Positions 41,792-50,296 are shown, counted from the stretch's first letter. The stretch is 64,000 bases of DNA from UBA2031 sp037189985 (GCA_037189985.1 JBBCJX010000020.1:186001-250000), one strand, 5' to 3'. Made by a program: numbers and translations. Notes: generated from the letters alone by a model not told the origin.

Positions 41792-43633
41792 ATGACTGTT
41801 GTGCCGGCAGCCACTGCCGAACTTGTTTCCGCCATTCTCCAGACCCTGCCGCCGCTTCCTGGTATCTATCGCATGCTTGGGCAGGATGGGGGCGTGCTGT
41901 ATGTGGGAAAGGCGCGTCACCTGAAAAACCGGGTCAGCTCCTATTTCCAGAAAAACATAGCCAGTCCCAAGACTCGGGCACTGGTGGCGCGGATAAGAAA
42001 CATTGAAATCACGGTGACGGCCTCCGAGACGGAGGCGCTCCTGCTGGAGCAGACGCTCATCAAGGAATTGCAGCCGCCGTACAACATCCTGCTGCGTGAC
42101 GACAAATCCTATCCCTATCTTTTCATCTCCGAAGGCGAGGACTTTCCCCGCCTTGCCTTTCATCGTGGCAGCAAGAAAGAGAAGGGCCGCTATTTCGGTC
42201 CTTATCCCAGCTCGCAGGCGGTACGCGACAACCTCCAGTTGATGCAGAAGCTTTTCCAGATTCGCCAGTGCGAAGATGTCTTTTTCCGCAATCGCGAGCG
42301 TCCCTGTCTGCAATACCAGATCAAGCGCTGTCGTGCGCCCTGTGTGGGTCTGGTCAGCAAGGAGGAATATGCCAGTGATGTCCGGCATACGGTCTTCTTC
42401 CTGGAAGGCCGCAGCGACGAGGTCCGCCAGGGACTGATTGAGCGCATGAACAAAGCAGCGGAAGCACTGGATTTCGAGGTTGCCGCTGTCTATCGCGATC
42501 AGCTTGCTGCCTTGCGCCGAGTGCAGGAGCAACAGTTCGTCATGCGCGATGTGGGGCAGGCGGATGTGGTGGCCGTGGCGGCACAGCCGGGTGGCGTTTG
42601 CATTCACATGCTGTTCGTGCGCGATGGCCGGGTGCTGGGCAGCAAGTCCTATCATCCGGACATGTTCGGTGAAACGTCTTCGGCTGAAATCCTGGCGGAG
42701 TTCCTGCCTTCTTTCTACCTGCAAAAGGAGGGCGGGCTGGATATTCCCGAAGAGATCATTCTGGAGGAGGAGTTGCCGGATGCGGCCGTGTTGGCGGAGG
42801 CCATCCGCGCCCGTCATGGCAAGGACATACAGATAAAGCATCGTGTACGCGAAACCCGGCAAGCCTGGCTGGACCTGGCTCGTCTGAATGCCCAGCAGGG
42901 GCTCTCTTCATGGCTGGCAAACCGTACCCATCTTGCTGCAAGGTTTGCAGCCCTTCAGGAAGCGATTGGCCGCAAGCAGCCCATCACGCGCATGGAGTGC
43001 TTCGACATCAGTCACTCCATGGGTGAGGCAACGGTGGCTTCCTGTGTCGTGTTTGACGAGACCGGGCCGCGCAAGCGTGATTACCGACTGTTCAATATCG
43101 AGGGCATTACGCCTGGTGATGATTTTGCGGCCATGCACCAGGCGCTCACCCGTCGCTATCAGCGCTTGAAAAGCGGCGAAGGCCAGTTACCCGACATCCT
43201 CTTCATTGATGGTGGCAAGGGCCAGCTTGCGCAAGCGATCAGCGTGCTGGCCGAACTGGGTGTCGAGGGCATCAGCCTCGTGGGGATATCCAAGGGGGAG
43301 GGACGCAAGCCGGGTCTTGAAACCCTGCATTTTGCAGATGGTGCTGACATGCAGCTGGCATCCGACTCCCCGGCTCTGCATCTGGTGCAGCATATCCGCG
43401 ACGAAGCCCACCGTTTTGCCATTACCGGGCACCGGGCGCGACGCGGCAAAAAGCGCACGCATTCGTCGCTGGAAGACATTCCGGGTGTCGGACCCAAGAA
43501 GCGGCGTGACCTGATCCAGCATTTTGGCGGCATGCAGGAGGTGGCACGGGCCAGCATCAAGGACCTCGCGAGAGCGCCGGGGATTAGTTTAAGATTGGCC
43601 GAAGTCATCTACGACGCCCTGCACAGCCATTGA
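41792..43633 (+). CDS. uvrC: Excinuclease ABC subunit C
   Basis: The 613-residue protein has an N-terminal GIY-YIG nuclease (LPGIYRMLGQDGGVLYVGKARHLKNRVSSYF), a UVR motif region (VRQGLIERMNKAAEALDFEVAAVYRDQL), the RNase H-like nuclease (MECFDISHSMGEATVASCVVF, ILFIDGGKGQL) and C-terminal HhH motifs (SLEDIPGVGPKKRRDLIQHFGG). It makes both incisions in nucleotide excision repair. It lies 27 bp after gacA, the standard gammaproteobacterial order. Confidence 0.97.
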   Translation: MTVVPAATAELVSAILQTLPPLPGIYRMLGQDGGVLYVGKARHLKNRVSSYFQKNIASPKTRALVARIRNIEITVTASETEALLLEQTLIKELQPPYNILLRDDKSYPYLFISEGEDFPRLAFHRGSKKEKGRYFGPYPSSQAVRDNLQLMQKLFQIRQCEDVFFRNRERPCLQYQIKRCRAPCVGLVSKEEYASDVRHTVFFLEGRSDEVRQGLIERMNKAAEALDFEVAAVYRDQLAALRRVQEQQFVMRDVGQADVVAVAAQPGGVCIHMLFVRDGRVLGSKSYHPDMFGETSSAEILAEFLPSFYLQKEGGLDIPEEIILEEELPDAAVLAEAIRARHGKDIQIKHRVRETRQAWLDLARLNAQQGLSSWLANRTHLAARFAALQEAIGRKQPITRMECFDISHSMGEATVASCVVFDETGPRKRDYRLFNIEGITPGDDFAAMHQALTRRYQRLKSGEGQLPDILFIDGGKGQLAQAISVLAELGVEGISLVGISKGEGRKPGLETLHFADGADMQLASDSPALHLVQHIRDEAHRFAITGHRARRGKKRTHSSLEDIPGVGPKKRRDLIQHFGGMQEVARASIKDLARAPGISLRLAEVIYDALHSH

Positions 43634-43705
43634 ACGGGCTGTCCACCAGCCTGAAGGCTGCCGCTGTGAAACTCTGGCAGCCAGCCTTGCCCTGTGGAGA
43701 TTGTA

Positions 43706-44302
43706 TTGAGCGCGTCCCCTCTGCTGAACATCCCGAACGCGCTTACCCTGCTGCGTATCATCCTCATCCCTGTGCTGGTCGCTCTTGCCTACGTACCGAT
43801 AGAGAGCGGCGTGGTGGCCAAATGGGTGCCTTTCGAGTGGCGCTATCTGGTGGCCGCTGTGGTATTTCTGGTAGCCGCCATCACGGACTGGTTTGACGGC
43901 TATCTGGCCCGCACCCTCAACCAGACATCTGCCTTCGGCCGTTTTCTGGACCCGGTAGCGGACAAGCTCATGGTAGCGGCGGCCCTCATCATTCTGGTGC
44001 AGTGGCATGCCGACAATATCCTGGTGGTGATTTCAGCCATCGTGATCGTTTCGCGGGAGATCACGATTTCTGCATTACGGGAATGGATGGCCGAACTGGG
44101 CAAGCGTGCCAGCGTGGCGGTTTCCTATATCGGCAAGCTCAAGACCACCATGCAGATGACGGCCATCACGGTGTTGCTCTTGAACAACGATGTGCTCAAC
44201 AGCTATGTTGGCTTCCCGCTTCTGATCGTGGCAGCGGCGCTCACCATCTGGTCCATGTTCATCTACCTGAAAGCGGCCTGGCCGGATTTGCGCGGCGCCT
44301 GA
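43706..44302 (+). CDS. pgsA: CDP-diacylglycerol-glycerol-3-phosphate 3-phosphatidyltransferase
   Basis: The 198-residue membrane enzyme starts near NIPNALTLLRIILIPVLVAL. It carries the CDP-alcohol phosphatidyltransferase motif D-G-x2-A-R-x8-G-x3-D-x3-D in DWFDGYLARTLNQTSAFGRFLDPVADK. Several membrane helices follow. It makes phosphatidylglycerophosphate. The TTG at 43706 has GGAGA six bases upstream; a GTG at 43694 is the alternative. It completes the gacA-uvrC-pgsA cluster. Confidence 0.93.
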   Translation: MSASPLLNIPNALTLLRIILIPVLVALAYVPIESGVVAKWVPFEWRYLVAAVVFLVAAITDWFDGYLARTLNQTSAFGRFLDPVADKLMVAAALIILVQWHADNILVVISAIVIVSREITISALREWMAELGKRASVAVSYIGKLKTTMQMTAITVLLLNNDVLNSYVGFPLLIVAAALTIWSMFIYLKAAWPDLRGA

Positions 44303-44314
44303 GCCTTTTCTGCG

Positions 44315-44342
44315 TTGACAGGGCAGGGGCCATCGGTAGAAT
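44315..44342 (+). promoter_or_regulatory. Sigma-70 promoter of tRNA-Gly (second copy)
   Basis: TTGACA (44315-44320), a 16-bp spacer and TAGAAT (44337-44342) precede a GCGCCC discriminator, so the tRNA has its own promoter although pgsA lies just upstream. Confidence 0.8.
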
Positions 44343-44377
44343 GCGCCCTCCACCGTGCTGACCCGCCCGGTGGGCAT

Positions 44378-44453
<76 letters not shown>

Positions 44454-44462
44454 GATTCCATG

Positions 44463-44486
44463 AAAGCCGGCTATGCCGGCTTTTTT
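44463..44486 (+). terminator. Terminator of tRNA-Gly (second copy)
   Basis: Stem AAAGCCGGC / GCCGGCTTT with loop TAT and six T. Confidence 0.88.
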
Positions 44487-44583
44487 GTTTGTGCGGATTT
44501 TGTGCCGCTCCCGGTTGCTGCCCTGTTCAAGGATGGTGCCGGCCATTACCATTGTCAGCCTTCTGAAACCGGCGGAGAGCAGC

Positions 44584-45459
44584 ATGATCAGCGGCAGCAT
44601 TGTCGCCTTGGTAACCCCCATGCAGAGCAACGGGGACGTGGATTGGGAAGCCCTGCGGCAACTGGTGGAGTGGCATGTTGCTGAAGGCACCAATGCCATC
44701 GTTGCCGTCGGTACCACGGGGGAGTCCGCCACGCTGGATGTGGATGAGCATCTGGCCGTGATCCGTGTCGTCATAGAAACTGCCGCTGGCCGTATTCCGG
44801 TCATTGCCGGTACCGGCGCAAACTCGACCAGCGAAGCCATCGAGCTGACGCGAGCTGCCGCAGATATTGGTGCTGATGCCTGCCTCCTGGTGACGCCCTA
44901 TTACAACAAGCCCACGCAGGAAGGCCTGTACCAGCATTACAAGGCCATTGCCGAGGCGGTGGCTGTTCCGCAGATCCTTTACAACGTACCGGGCCGTACG
45001 GGCGTGGACATGCAGAATGCCACCGTTGCCCGTCTGGCTGGTATCCCCAACATCATCGGCATCAAAGATGCCACCGGCAATGTCGAGCGCGGCCGAGAAC
45101 TGATTGGTCTGGTTGGTGATCGCATGGCGGTTTATTCCGGGGATGATGCCACCGCCCATGAGCTGATCCTGCTGGGTGCCAAGGGCAATATTTCCGTGAC
45201 GGCCAATGTGGCACCTGCTGTCATGTCCCGTGTGTGTGCGGCTGCCCTGCAGGGTGATGCAGAAGGCGCACGCAAGCTGAATGCTCCCCTTGAAGCGCTG
45301 CACCGGGACCTTTTCATTGAGTCCAATCCTATCCCCGTGAAGTGGGCCCTGCATGAAATGGGACGTATCGGTACAGCTTTGCGCCTGCCGTTGACCGTGC
45401 TGGCCGAGGCGGCCCGTGAGCCGGTGCGTGCCGCCCTGCGCCAGGCCGGAGCGCTCTGA
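44584..45459 (+). CDS. dapA: 4-Hydroxy-tetrahydrodipicolinate synthase
   Basis: The 291-residue TIM-barrel aldolase starts MISGSIVALVTPM. It has GTTGESATL, the catalytic Tyr in ILYNVPGRTGVDM and the Schiff-base Lys in IIGIKDATGNVERG. It condenses pyruvate with aspartate semialdehyde in lysine and diaminopimelate synthesis. The ATG at 44584 follows CGGAGAG; the longer frame upstream overlaps the terminator and is rejected. The stop overlaps the bamC start (TGATG). Confidence 0.96.
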   Translation: MISGSIVALVTPMQSNGDVDWEALRQLVEWHVAEGTNAIVAVGTTGESATLDVDEHLAVIRVVIETAAGRIPVIAGTGANSTSEAIELTRAAADIGADACLLVTPYYNKPTQEGLYQHYKAIAEAVAVPQILYNVPGRTGVDMQNATVARLAGIPNIIGIKDATGNVERGRELIGLVGDRMAVYSGDDATAHELILLGAKGNISVTANVAPAVMSRVCAAALQGDAEGARKLNAPLEALHRDLFIESNPIPVKWALHEMGRIGTALRLPLTVLAEAAREPVRAALRQAGAL

Positions 45460-46106
45460 TGACTGTGATGCGCACCAGCCTGTGCCTGCTGCTGGCCATT
45501 TTCTTGTCCGGTTGCAGCACCTGGTTCCGTGACCGCGCCAGTGATTACCGGACGGCAGCAGAGGAGCCGCCGCTGACGCTCCCTGAAGGTCAGGAAACCC
45601 GCTCCATCAAACCCCTGTATCCGATTCCGGCCGGCGAGGTTGCCAAGCTGGATACCTCCAAGAAGTTTCAGGTTCCCAAGCCACGCCCGCTGGTGCCAAC
45701 GGAAGCTGCATCTTCCCCGGAAGCCCGGCCTGCTCCGGCTGTACCGCAGCGACCGGTCCTCACGCAGGATGGCAACGGTTATCCGGTTGTCAGCATTGCC
45801 GGTGATTTCAATGCCGTCTGGGATCGTTTGGGCGAGGCGCTGAAAGCTGCCGACGTCAAGGTCGATGACCGTGACCAGCGCGTGGGCATGTATTACCTCA
45901 GCTTGCCCGAGAGTGGTGGCAAGGCTGTGATTTACCAGTTGCGTGTGGCGCGGGGGCAGTCGGCCTGCATCCTGACCCTGCAGAAAGACGATGACACTTT
46001 GGCGCCCCAGGCCACGACGAAGACCCTGTTCGAGTCCATCGTCAATCGCTGGCCGCCCGAACCCGGAGAGACTGATGGAAAAGCGCGACCTGCTTTATAC
46101 CGGTAA
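45459..46106 (+). CDS. bamC: Short BamC-like outer-membrane assembly lipoprotein
   Basis: The 215-residue lipoprotein has signal MTVMRTSLCLLLAIFLSGC (lipid Cys19). An unstructured Pro-rich N-terminal part contains RSIKPLYPIPAGEVAKLD, and one helix-grip domain follows (FNAVWDRLGEALKAADVKVDDRDQRVGMYYLSL). E. coli BamC is about 344 residues with two helix-grip domains, so this copy lacks one. BamC is an accessory of the BAM machine. Location between dapA and purC confirms orthology. The last 32 bp overlap purC. Confidence 0.87.
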   Translation: MTVMRTSLCLLLAIFLSGCSTWFRDRASDYRTAAEEPPLTLPEGQETRSIKPLYPIPAGEVAKLDTSKKFQVPKPRPLVPTEAASSPEARPAPAVPQRPVLTQDGNGYPVVSIAGDFNAVWDRLGEALKAADVKVDDRDQRVGMYYLSLPESGGKAVIYQLRVARGQSACILTLQKDDDTLAPQATTKTLFESIVNRWPPEPGETDGKARPALYR

Positions 46107-46788
46107 GGCCAAGTCCGTTTATGCGACGGATGATGCCGATCACGTGGTCATCCTTTATCGCAACGACACTTCCGCTTTTGACGGCAAGCGTATTGAGCAG
46201 CTTGATCGCAAGGGCATGGTGAACAACAAGTTCAATGCCTTCATCATGGACAAGCTGGCAGCAGCTGGCGTGCCCGTGCATCACGAAAAGCTGTTGTCGG
46301 ATACCGAGTCGCTGGTGAAGCGACTGACCATGATTCCTGTGGAGTGCGTGGTGCGCAATTATGCAGCCGGCAGTCTGGTACGCCGTCTGGGTGTGGAAGA
46401 GGGCAAGGAGCTTGATCCGCCCACTTTCGAACTGTTCCTGAAAAACGATGCGCTCGGCGACCCCATGGTGAACGAATACCATGTGCGCTCGTTCGGCTGG
46501 GCAACAGATGCCGATCTCAACCGGATGAAGGAACTTTCCTTCAAGGTCAATGACGTGCTCAAGCAGCTTTTTGATGCCGGTAACATGTTGCTGGTGGATT
46601 TCAAGCTGGAGTTCGGCCTTTTCCATGGTGAGATCGTGCTGGGTGACGAGTTCTCCCCGGACGGCTGCCGTCTCTGGGACAAGGACACCCGCAAGAAGCT
46701 CGACAAGGACCGTTTCCGCCAGGGACTTGGTGGCGTCATTGAGGCTTATGAGGAAGTTGGCCACCGTCTCGGCGTGCAGTTCGACTGA
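46075..46788 (+). CDS. purC: SAICAR synthetase
   Basis: The 237-residue enzyme starts MEKRDLLYTGKAKSVYATDD (P-loop-like GKAKSVY). It has NDTSAFDGKR, VECVVRNYAAGSLVRRLG and LLVDFKLEFGLFHGEIVLGDEFSPDGCRLWD. It joins aspartate to CAIR in purine synthesis. The start lies inside bamC (overlap 32 bp), so translation is probably coupled. Length is normal. Confidence 0.97.
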   Translation: MEKRDLLYTGKAKSVYATDDADHVVILYRNDTSAFDGKRIEQLDRKGMVNNKFNAFIMDKLAAAGVPVHHEKLLSDTESLVKRLTMIPVECVVRNYAAGSLVRRLGVEEGKELDPPTFELFLKNDALGDPMVNEYHVRSFGWATDADLNRMKELSFKVNDVLKQLFDAGNMLLVDFKLEFGLFHGEIVLGDEFSPDGCRLWDKDTRKKLDKDRFRQGLGGVIEAYEEVGHRLGVQFD

Positions 46789-46929
46789 GACGGTTCTTAC
46801 AAAGGTGGTTGTGTGAACCGGCTGGCAGGCCGCAGGATTGCCTGCCTTCATGACGCCTGTCACACTCCGGCAACGATGAGTGCCATGAAGGGCACCATCC
46901 TGCACCTTTCCCTCATGGAGTCTGAAATC

Positions 46930-47124
46930 ATGAATAAGAACATTCTGCGTGCCGTGGCTGTCGTGGCACTTGCCTCTTCCCTCAGTGGCTGCTTCCTGAC
47001 CAAGATCGTGACCGTGCCCATGCGCGTGGTGGGTGCCGTGGTTTCCATCATTCCTGTTGCCGGCAACACTGCCAACGACGTTATCCAGGGTGCCGCCAAC
47101 ACCGTGGACGATATTCCCCTCTGA
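46930..47124 (+). CDS. Small lipoprotein (DUF6726-like)
   Basis: A 64-residue protein: MNKNILRAVAVVALASSLSGC (lipid Cys21), then a hydrophobic stretch FLTKIVTVPMRVVGAVVSIIPVAGN and DVIQGAANTVDDIPL. It resembles DUF6726 small lipoproteins. AUG at 46930 fits the lipobox; the longer frame upstream is not protein-like. It is the last backbone gene before tRNA-Ser and the integrated elements. Confidence 0.8.
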   Translation: MNKNILRAVAVVALASSLSGCFLTKIVTVPMRVVGAVVSIIPVAGNTANDVIQGAANTVDDIPL

Positions 47125-47128
47125 GCCC

Positions 47129-47157
47129 TTGTGAAGGCGTCCCCGAGCCGGTATCTT
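47129..47157 (+). promoter_or_regulatory. Promoter of tRNA-Ser
   Basis: TTGTGA (47129-47134), 17 bp, TATCTT (47152-47157), then a GC-rich discriminator 13 bp before the tRNA. Confidence 0.6.
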
Positions 47158-47170
47158 TGCGCCCGCATTC

Positions 47171-47260
47171 GGAGAGGTGGCAGAGTGGTTGAATGTACCT
47201 GACTCGAAATCAGGCGTAGGCGCAAGTCTACCGAGGGTTCAAATCCCTCCCTCTCCGCCA
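47171..47260 (+). tRNA. tRNA-Ser(CGA)
   Basis: The 90-nt class II tRNA has acceptor GGAGAGG/CCTCTCC, anticodon stem CCTGA/TCAGG with CTCGAAA in the loop (anticodon CGA), a long variable arm, T-arm with GGTTCAAATCC, and encoded GCCA end. Its 3' end is the integration site of the downstream elements. Confidence 0.95.
47244..47260 (+). repeat. attL: tRNA-Ser 3' end
   Basis: The 17-bp TCCCTCCCTCTCCGCCA is repeated exactly and in direct orientation at 55847-55863, just beyond the integrase gene. This is the expected core of tyrosine-integrase recombination at a tRNA 3' end. Confidence 0.85.
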
Positions 47261-47266
47261 TATAGA

Positions 47267-47309
47267 AAAAAGCCCTGCATATCAATAAGTTAGATATGCG
47301 GGGCTTTTT
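47267..47309 (+). terminator. Terminator after tRNA-Ser
   Basis: AAAAAGCCCTGCATAT pairs over 16 bp (one G-T) with ATATGCGGGGCTTTTT. Similar terminators follow the two other tRNA 3'-end copies (55878-55913 and 57318-57342), suggesting each element carries its own. Confidence 0.88.
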
Positions 47310-47439
47310 GTTTTCTATCCAGGAGTTCTACCCAAATTTTCCTGCCCCTGCCCGCAGGATTTCTAGCAGAAGGGCTTAGCTCATTTTTTAGCCGGCAAAA
47401 AATATCTCTGCGCTTTTTCCAAATATCTTTGGAGAAAAA

Positions 47440-48006
47440 TTAGGGTTGAGCAGCAGTCTTCATTGCTCTGTAGACGCTAGCCCGTCCGATTCCGAGTTCA
47501 TCAGCAACCTCCGTCGGGGTCTTGCCCTCAGAAAGTAGCTTCTGAACCTTTTCCCTTTTGATCGTTGCGGGTCTTCCAAGGTGCTTGCCTTCGGCCTTTG
47601 CCTTAGCGATGCCTGCAAGCTGGCGCTCTTTCCTAAGGTCTGCTTCAAATTCGGCGAAGACGCCTAGCATGTTGAGGAACGCTTTGCCGCTAACGGAGCG
47701 GGTATCGATGTTCTGATCCAGGACGACTAAGGCCGCACCTCTTTCCTCAATTCGCCGTACAAGCCCGGACAGGTCCTCTATAGATCGACCAAGGCGGTCG
47801 AGCCTCCAGACCACAAGCTGATCCCCTTTGGCCAGCATTTGAAGCAGAAGGTCCAGAACGGGCCTTGTCTGCTTATCTGCCTTCCTACCTGTTGCCTTCT
47901 CAGATCGAACGATGGCGGTGGGGTAGCGGGCCGTTATGGCCTGCTCCTGCATGCCGGTGTCTTGCTGGTCGGTAGATACCCGGCAATAAGCGAAAATCTG
48001 GCTCAT
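47440..48006 (-). CDS. Serine recombinase (resolvase/invertase family)
   Basis: The 188-residue protein has the resolvase catalytic start FAYCRVSTDQQ (Arg9, Ser11), LVVWRLDRLGRSIEDL, the long E-helix region (GKAFLNMLGVFAEFEADLRKERQLAGIAKAKAEGK) and a C-terminal helix-turn-helix (TPTEVADELGIGRASVYRAM). It is a small site-specific serine recombinase like those of Tn3 resolvases and Hin invertases. A short palindrome upstream (48037-48050) may be its crossover or operator site. It lies just inside the island's left end and may resolve or invert DNA there. Confidence 0.92.
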   Translation of the reverse strand: MSQIFAYCRVSTDQQDTGMQEQAITARYPTAIVRSEKATGRKADKQTRPVLDLLLQMLAKGDQLVVWRLDRLGRSIEDLSGLVRRIEERGAALVVLDQNIDTRSVSGKAFLNMLGVFAEFEADLRKERQLAGIAKAKAEGKHLGRPATIKREKVQKLLSEGKTPTEVADELGIGRASVYRAMKTAAQP

Positions 48007-48036
48007 GGGTGGTGTCTCAAAAGATCTAGTTATTTC

Positions 48037-48050
48037 GAGACTATCGTCTC
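48037..48050. promoter_or_regulatory. GAGAC-TATC-GTCTC palindrome upstream of the serine recombinase
   Basis: A 14-bp inverted repeat lies 31 bp upstream of the recombinase start. TGTCTCA-like half-sites recur at about 48013 and 48102. Crossover or operator sites of resolvases lie in this position. No second copy was seen at the other end of the island. Confidence 0.4.
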
Positions 48051-48211
48051 ATAAGTGAAAAATCAACCTTTTGGACGCAGTGTTTAGGGCGAGGAGGAGG
48101 GTGTCTCAGAAGCTATACCTTTCAAACTCTCAAAAAGGATCGGGATGACTTGAAAGGCGTCATAGCGACGGAGAGACTTAGGCCAAAGGAGTTTAATAAG
48201 GCCAGAACACA

Positions 48212-48544
48212 ATGGTTGATATAAGCCAAGTCCTCACAAGGATTGATGATGTTTTAAAGCGGAACCAGCAAATTGAGACCATATACATCATTTTGACTAT
48301 TCTGTTATTTCTAACCGGAATTGCTTGCTTTGGTGTGGCTCTCTATTCTGGAAAATTTGCATGGTCGTCTCCATCTGCGATAACGACAGGGCTTCTTTAT
48401 TGGCCACTCAATGCGATTCGAGACATACGAAATAAGAATATCGCTCTTGCAGCTGCTCCAGTACTAATTACGTTGCTCCCTCGTGTGAAAGCTGCCGAGG
48501 AAATTCAGAAGCTTCTTCAGTCTTTATATGGGGAGAATAGGTAA
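48212..48544 (+). CDS. Small two-TM membrane protein, unknown
   Basis: The 110-residue protein has a short N-terminal helix (ISQVLTRIDDVLKRNQQIETI), two membrane helices (IYIILTILLFLTGIACFGVALY and SAITTGLLYWPLNAI) and a cytoplasmic C-terminal tail (LLPRVKAAEEIQKLLQSLYGE). The layout resembles small membrane domains found with effector proteins in some defence loci, but I recognise no family with confidence. The stop overlaps the next start (48544) by one base, so both act together. AAAGGAG lies upstream. Confidence 0.7.
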   Translation: MVDISQVLTRIDDVLKRNQQIETIYIILTILLFLTGIACFGVALYSGKFAWSSPSAITTGLLYWPLNAIRDIRNKNIALAAAPVLITLLPRVKAAEEIQKLLQSLYGENR

Positions 48545-49305
48545 TGAGCTCCTCAGACAAAACCAAGGAAGTTTTAGAGCAACTGCTATCAGCGTTGTAT
48601 GCTGAGCAAGGTAAAAGCCACCACAGTCACGGCGGTTCCTATTTAATGGCCCAAGATGGCCAACTGTTGGGAAAAATCAACAATAACCTAATGGATTCAG
48701 AGTCAATTCTGAATAAATACGGGCCGTTTGGTAGTCACTATAGTCCAACCAGTATTTTCAATCAGTACTCTCAATACGGAAGCCAGTATGGGGCATTCAG
48801 TATTCATAATCCGTACTGCTCAACGCCTCCACAATTGTTCATAAATGGACGGTTGGTGGGCTTTGTAAGTGCGAATAGATTTGTTTCAAATAGGATATCT
48901 CCTGAGGCATTTCTATATTCATTAGAAAATCAGCTTCCGCTGTTGATGCAAGGGAGAATTGTTGAGTCAGAAGAGCATGCGCGCATTCTTAATAAGGAGT
49001 CGTTCATCGTTGCCGCTGATGGAACATTTCTTGGAAAGCTGAGTCCCAATCGATTCGATAGTGAAAGTATATTTAATGCATTTGGGCCGTACGGCAATAA
49101 ATTTTCATCAAATTCCTTGTTTAACAAATTTTCAACTTATGGGAATCAGTTTAATGAGCTAAGTCCCTACAATAAGTTCAGTAAAAAACCTCCGAAGTTG
49201 ATAGTTAAAGGGGAGCTGGTTGCATACCTGACAGCCAATAATTCTATTAGGCCAAGAGTTGATCCCGAGGAGCTCATGGCCTGGGCTGAGAGAAATGTAA
49301 GGTAG
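48544..49305 (+). CDS. Internally duplicated YG-rich repeat protein
   Basis: The 253-residue protein consists of two similar halves of about 95 residues (33-127 and 154-248). Each half reads xxDGxxLGKxxxNxxDSESIxNxYGPxG, a tract of N-x-Y/F-x-x-Y-G-x-x-Y/F turns (IFNQYSQYGSQYGAFSIHNPY; LFNKFSTYGNQFNELSPYNKF), a PP-x-L-I/V strand, VGFVSAN/VAYLTAN, and a helix at the end. No signal peptide is present. Similar YGSxYSxxSxxNxY repeats occur in scattered bacterial proteins of unknown function. It is translationally coupled to a two-TM protein. Confidence 0.75.
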   Translation: MSSSDKTKEVLEQLLSALYAEQGKSHHSHGGSYLMAQDGQLLGKINNNLMDSESILNKYGPFGSHYSPTSIFNQYSQYGSQYGAFSIHNPYCSTPPQLFINGRLVGFVSANRFVSNRISPEAFLYSLENQLPLLMQGRIVESEEHARILNKESFIVAADGTFLGKLSPNRFDSESIFNAFGPYGNKFSSNSLFNKFSTYGNQFNELSPYNKFSKKPPKLIVKGELVAYLTANNSIRPRVDPEELMAWAERNVR

Positions 49306-49363
49306 CTTAATGGCCTGTCACAAGAAGATAGTTAGGGTGCCCGTCTCAGGAAAGTAAATGATG

Positions 49364-49387
49364 GCCCGCGTCGATGCGGGCATTTTT
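49364..49387 (+). terminator. Terminator after the repeat-protein gene
   Basis: Stem GCCCGC / GCGGGC with loop GTCGAT and a following TTTTT, 59 bp past the stop codon. Confidence 0.8.
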
Positions 49388-49556
49388 ATGGGGTGGCGGG
49401 TGACAATACTATTGATAAAAAAGCCGCAGTGGCTCCCAGCAAGATAATCGCTAATGCAGCTTTCTTATCTTCGCAGAAGTTTATGAAGGAGCATACCTTA
49501 CGAAACGCCTGGGGCAGGGGCCTGGCGTGCGTGCTGATGGTCTGAGGGCGAGTCTT

Positions 49557-50285
49557 ATGGGGATTGTGGAGGGAGTTGAATTGAGTGGCGAGCTTATTTC
49601 AAAAATTGAAATTCCTGATGTTGTTTCGAAAAGGCTTGGGGAGCTTAATGATAAAATCGTAGAGGCTATAAGGTCGGGTGGGTTTGATGGAAAGACTATT
49701 GATATAGGTGTACTGCCGAGCGATCTTGCGTTTCTGAAGACATTCTTTTTCTTGATAGCAGAGGTTGATGAGTCTCTTCAGTTTTTGAATTTATGCCTGA
49801 TGGATTTGGATAAATTAAAAAGTGATCCTGAAGTCTTTCCGGGCTCTGATCCATTTCAAAGGTACAAATTAATTGTTAAGTCCTATATGTATGAGTATGC
49901 AAGATTCGAAGACATATTTGGATATTTACTGATTTTTCTTGAGAGAAACTCTTATTTAACAAAAAAAGAGAGGAAGAATGTAAGAGATGAATTCTACGAG
50001 CAGATAAAGCCGATGGTTAAAATAAGAAATACTATTGCTCATGATTCGTATGGTTGGGAGGATCATATGACAATGGAGATAACTATGTTGAGATCGGCAC
50101 AGACTTGTGGGATGGCGTTAGTGGATAAGAAGACGGGGAGTAAGCTGAGTTGGGCGGGAGAGCTTGGTAAGTTGATTGATGAAAAGCGACCAATGTTGTT
50201 GGCAGAGGGAAGGGGTATGAGGACTTTTTGGAGTATGCTAATTGCAGATTTGACGCACAGATTTGTGATGGAAGAGAAATTTTAA
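49557..50285 (+). CDS. HEPN-like protein with Rx4H motif
   Basis: This 242-residue, all-helical soluble protein contains RNTIAH (Arg157 to His162), the R-x4-H motif of HEPN ribonucleases, followed by DSYGWEDH. Long hydrophobic helices precede it (DLAFLKTFFFLIAEVDESLQFLNLCL; YKLIVKSYMYEYARFEDIFGYLLIFLE). HEPN proteins are frequent toxins and effectors in anti-phage and toxin-antitoxin systems. The ATG at 49557 follows GAGGGCG; a GTG ten codons upstream is weaker. It converges on the ParB-like gene with an 11-bp gap. No MNT antitoxin partner is seen, so the role is inferred. Confidence 0.7.
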   Translation: MGIVEGVELSGELISKIEIPDVVSKRLGELNDKIVEAIRSGGFDGKTIDIGVLPSDLAFLKTFFFLIAEVDESLQFLNLCLMDLDKLKSDPEVFPGSDPFQRYKLIVKSYMYEYARFEDIFGYLLIFLERNSYLTKKERKNVRDEFYEQIKPMVKIRNTIAHDSYGWEDHMTMEITMLRSAQTCGMALVDKKTGSKLSWAGELGKLIDEKRPMLLAEGRGMRTFWSMLIADLTHRFVMEEKF

Positions 50286-50296
50286 GTCATCCACTT

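Noticed and set aside
41522..42862. 446-codon leftward open frame opposite gacA/uvrC
   Set aside because: It overlaps the highly conserved uvrC and encodes no recognisable domain.
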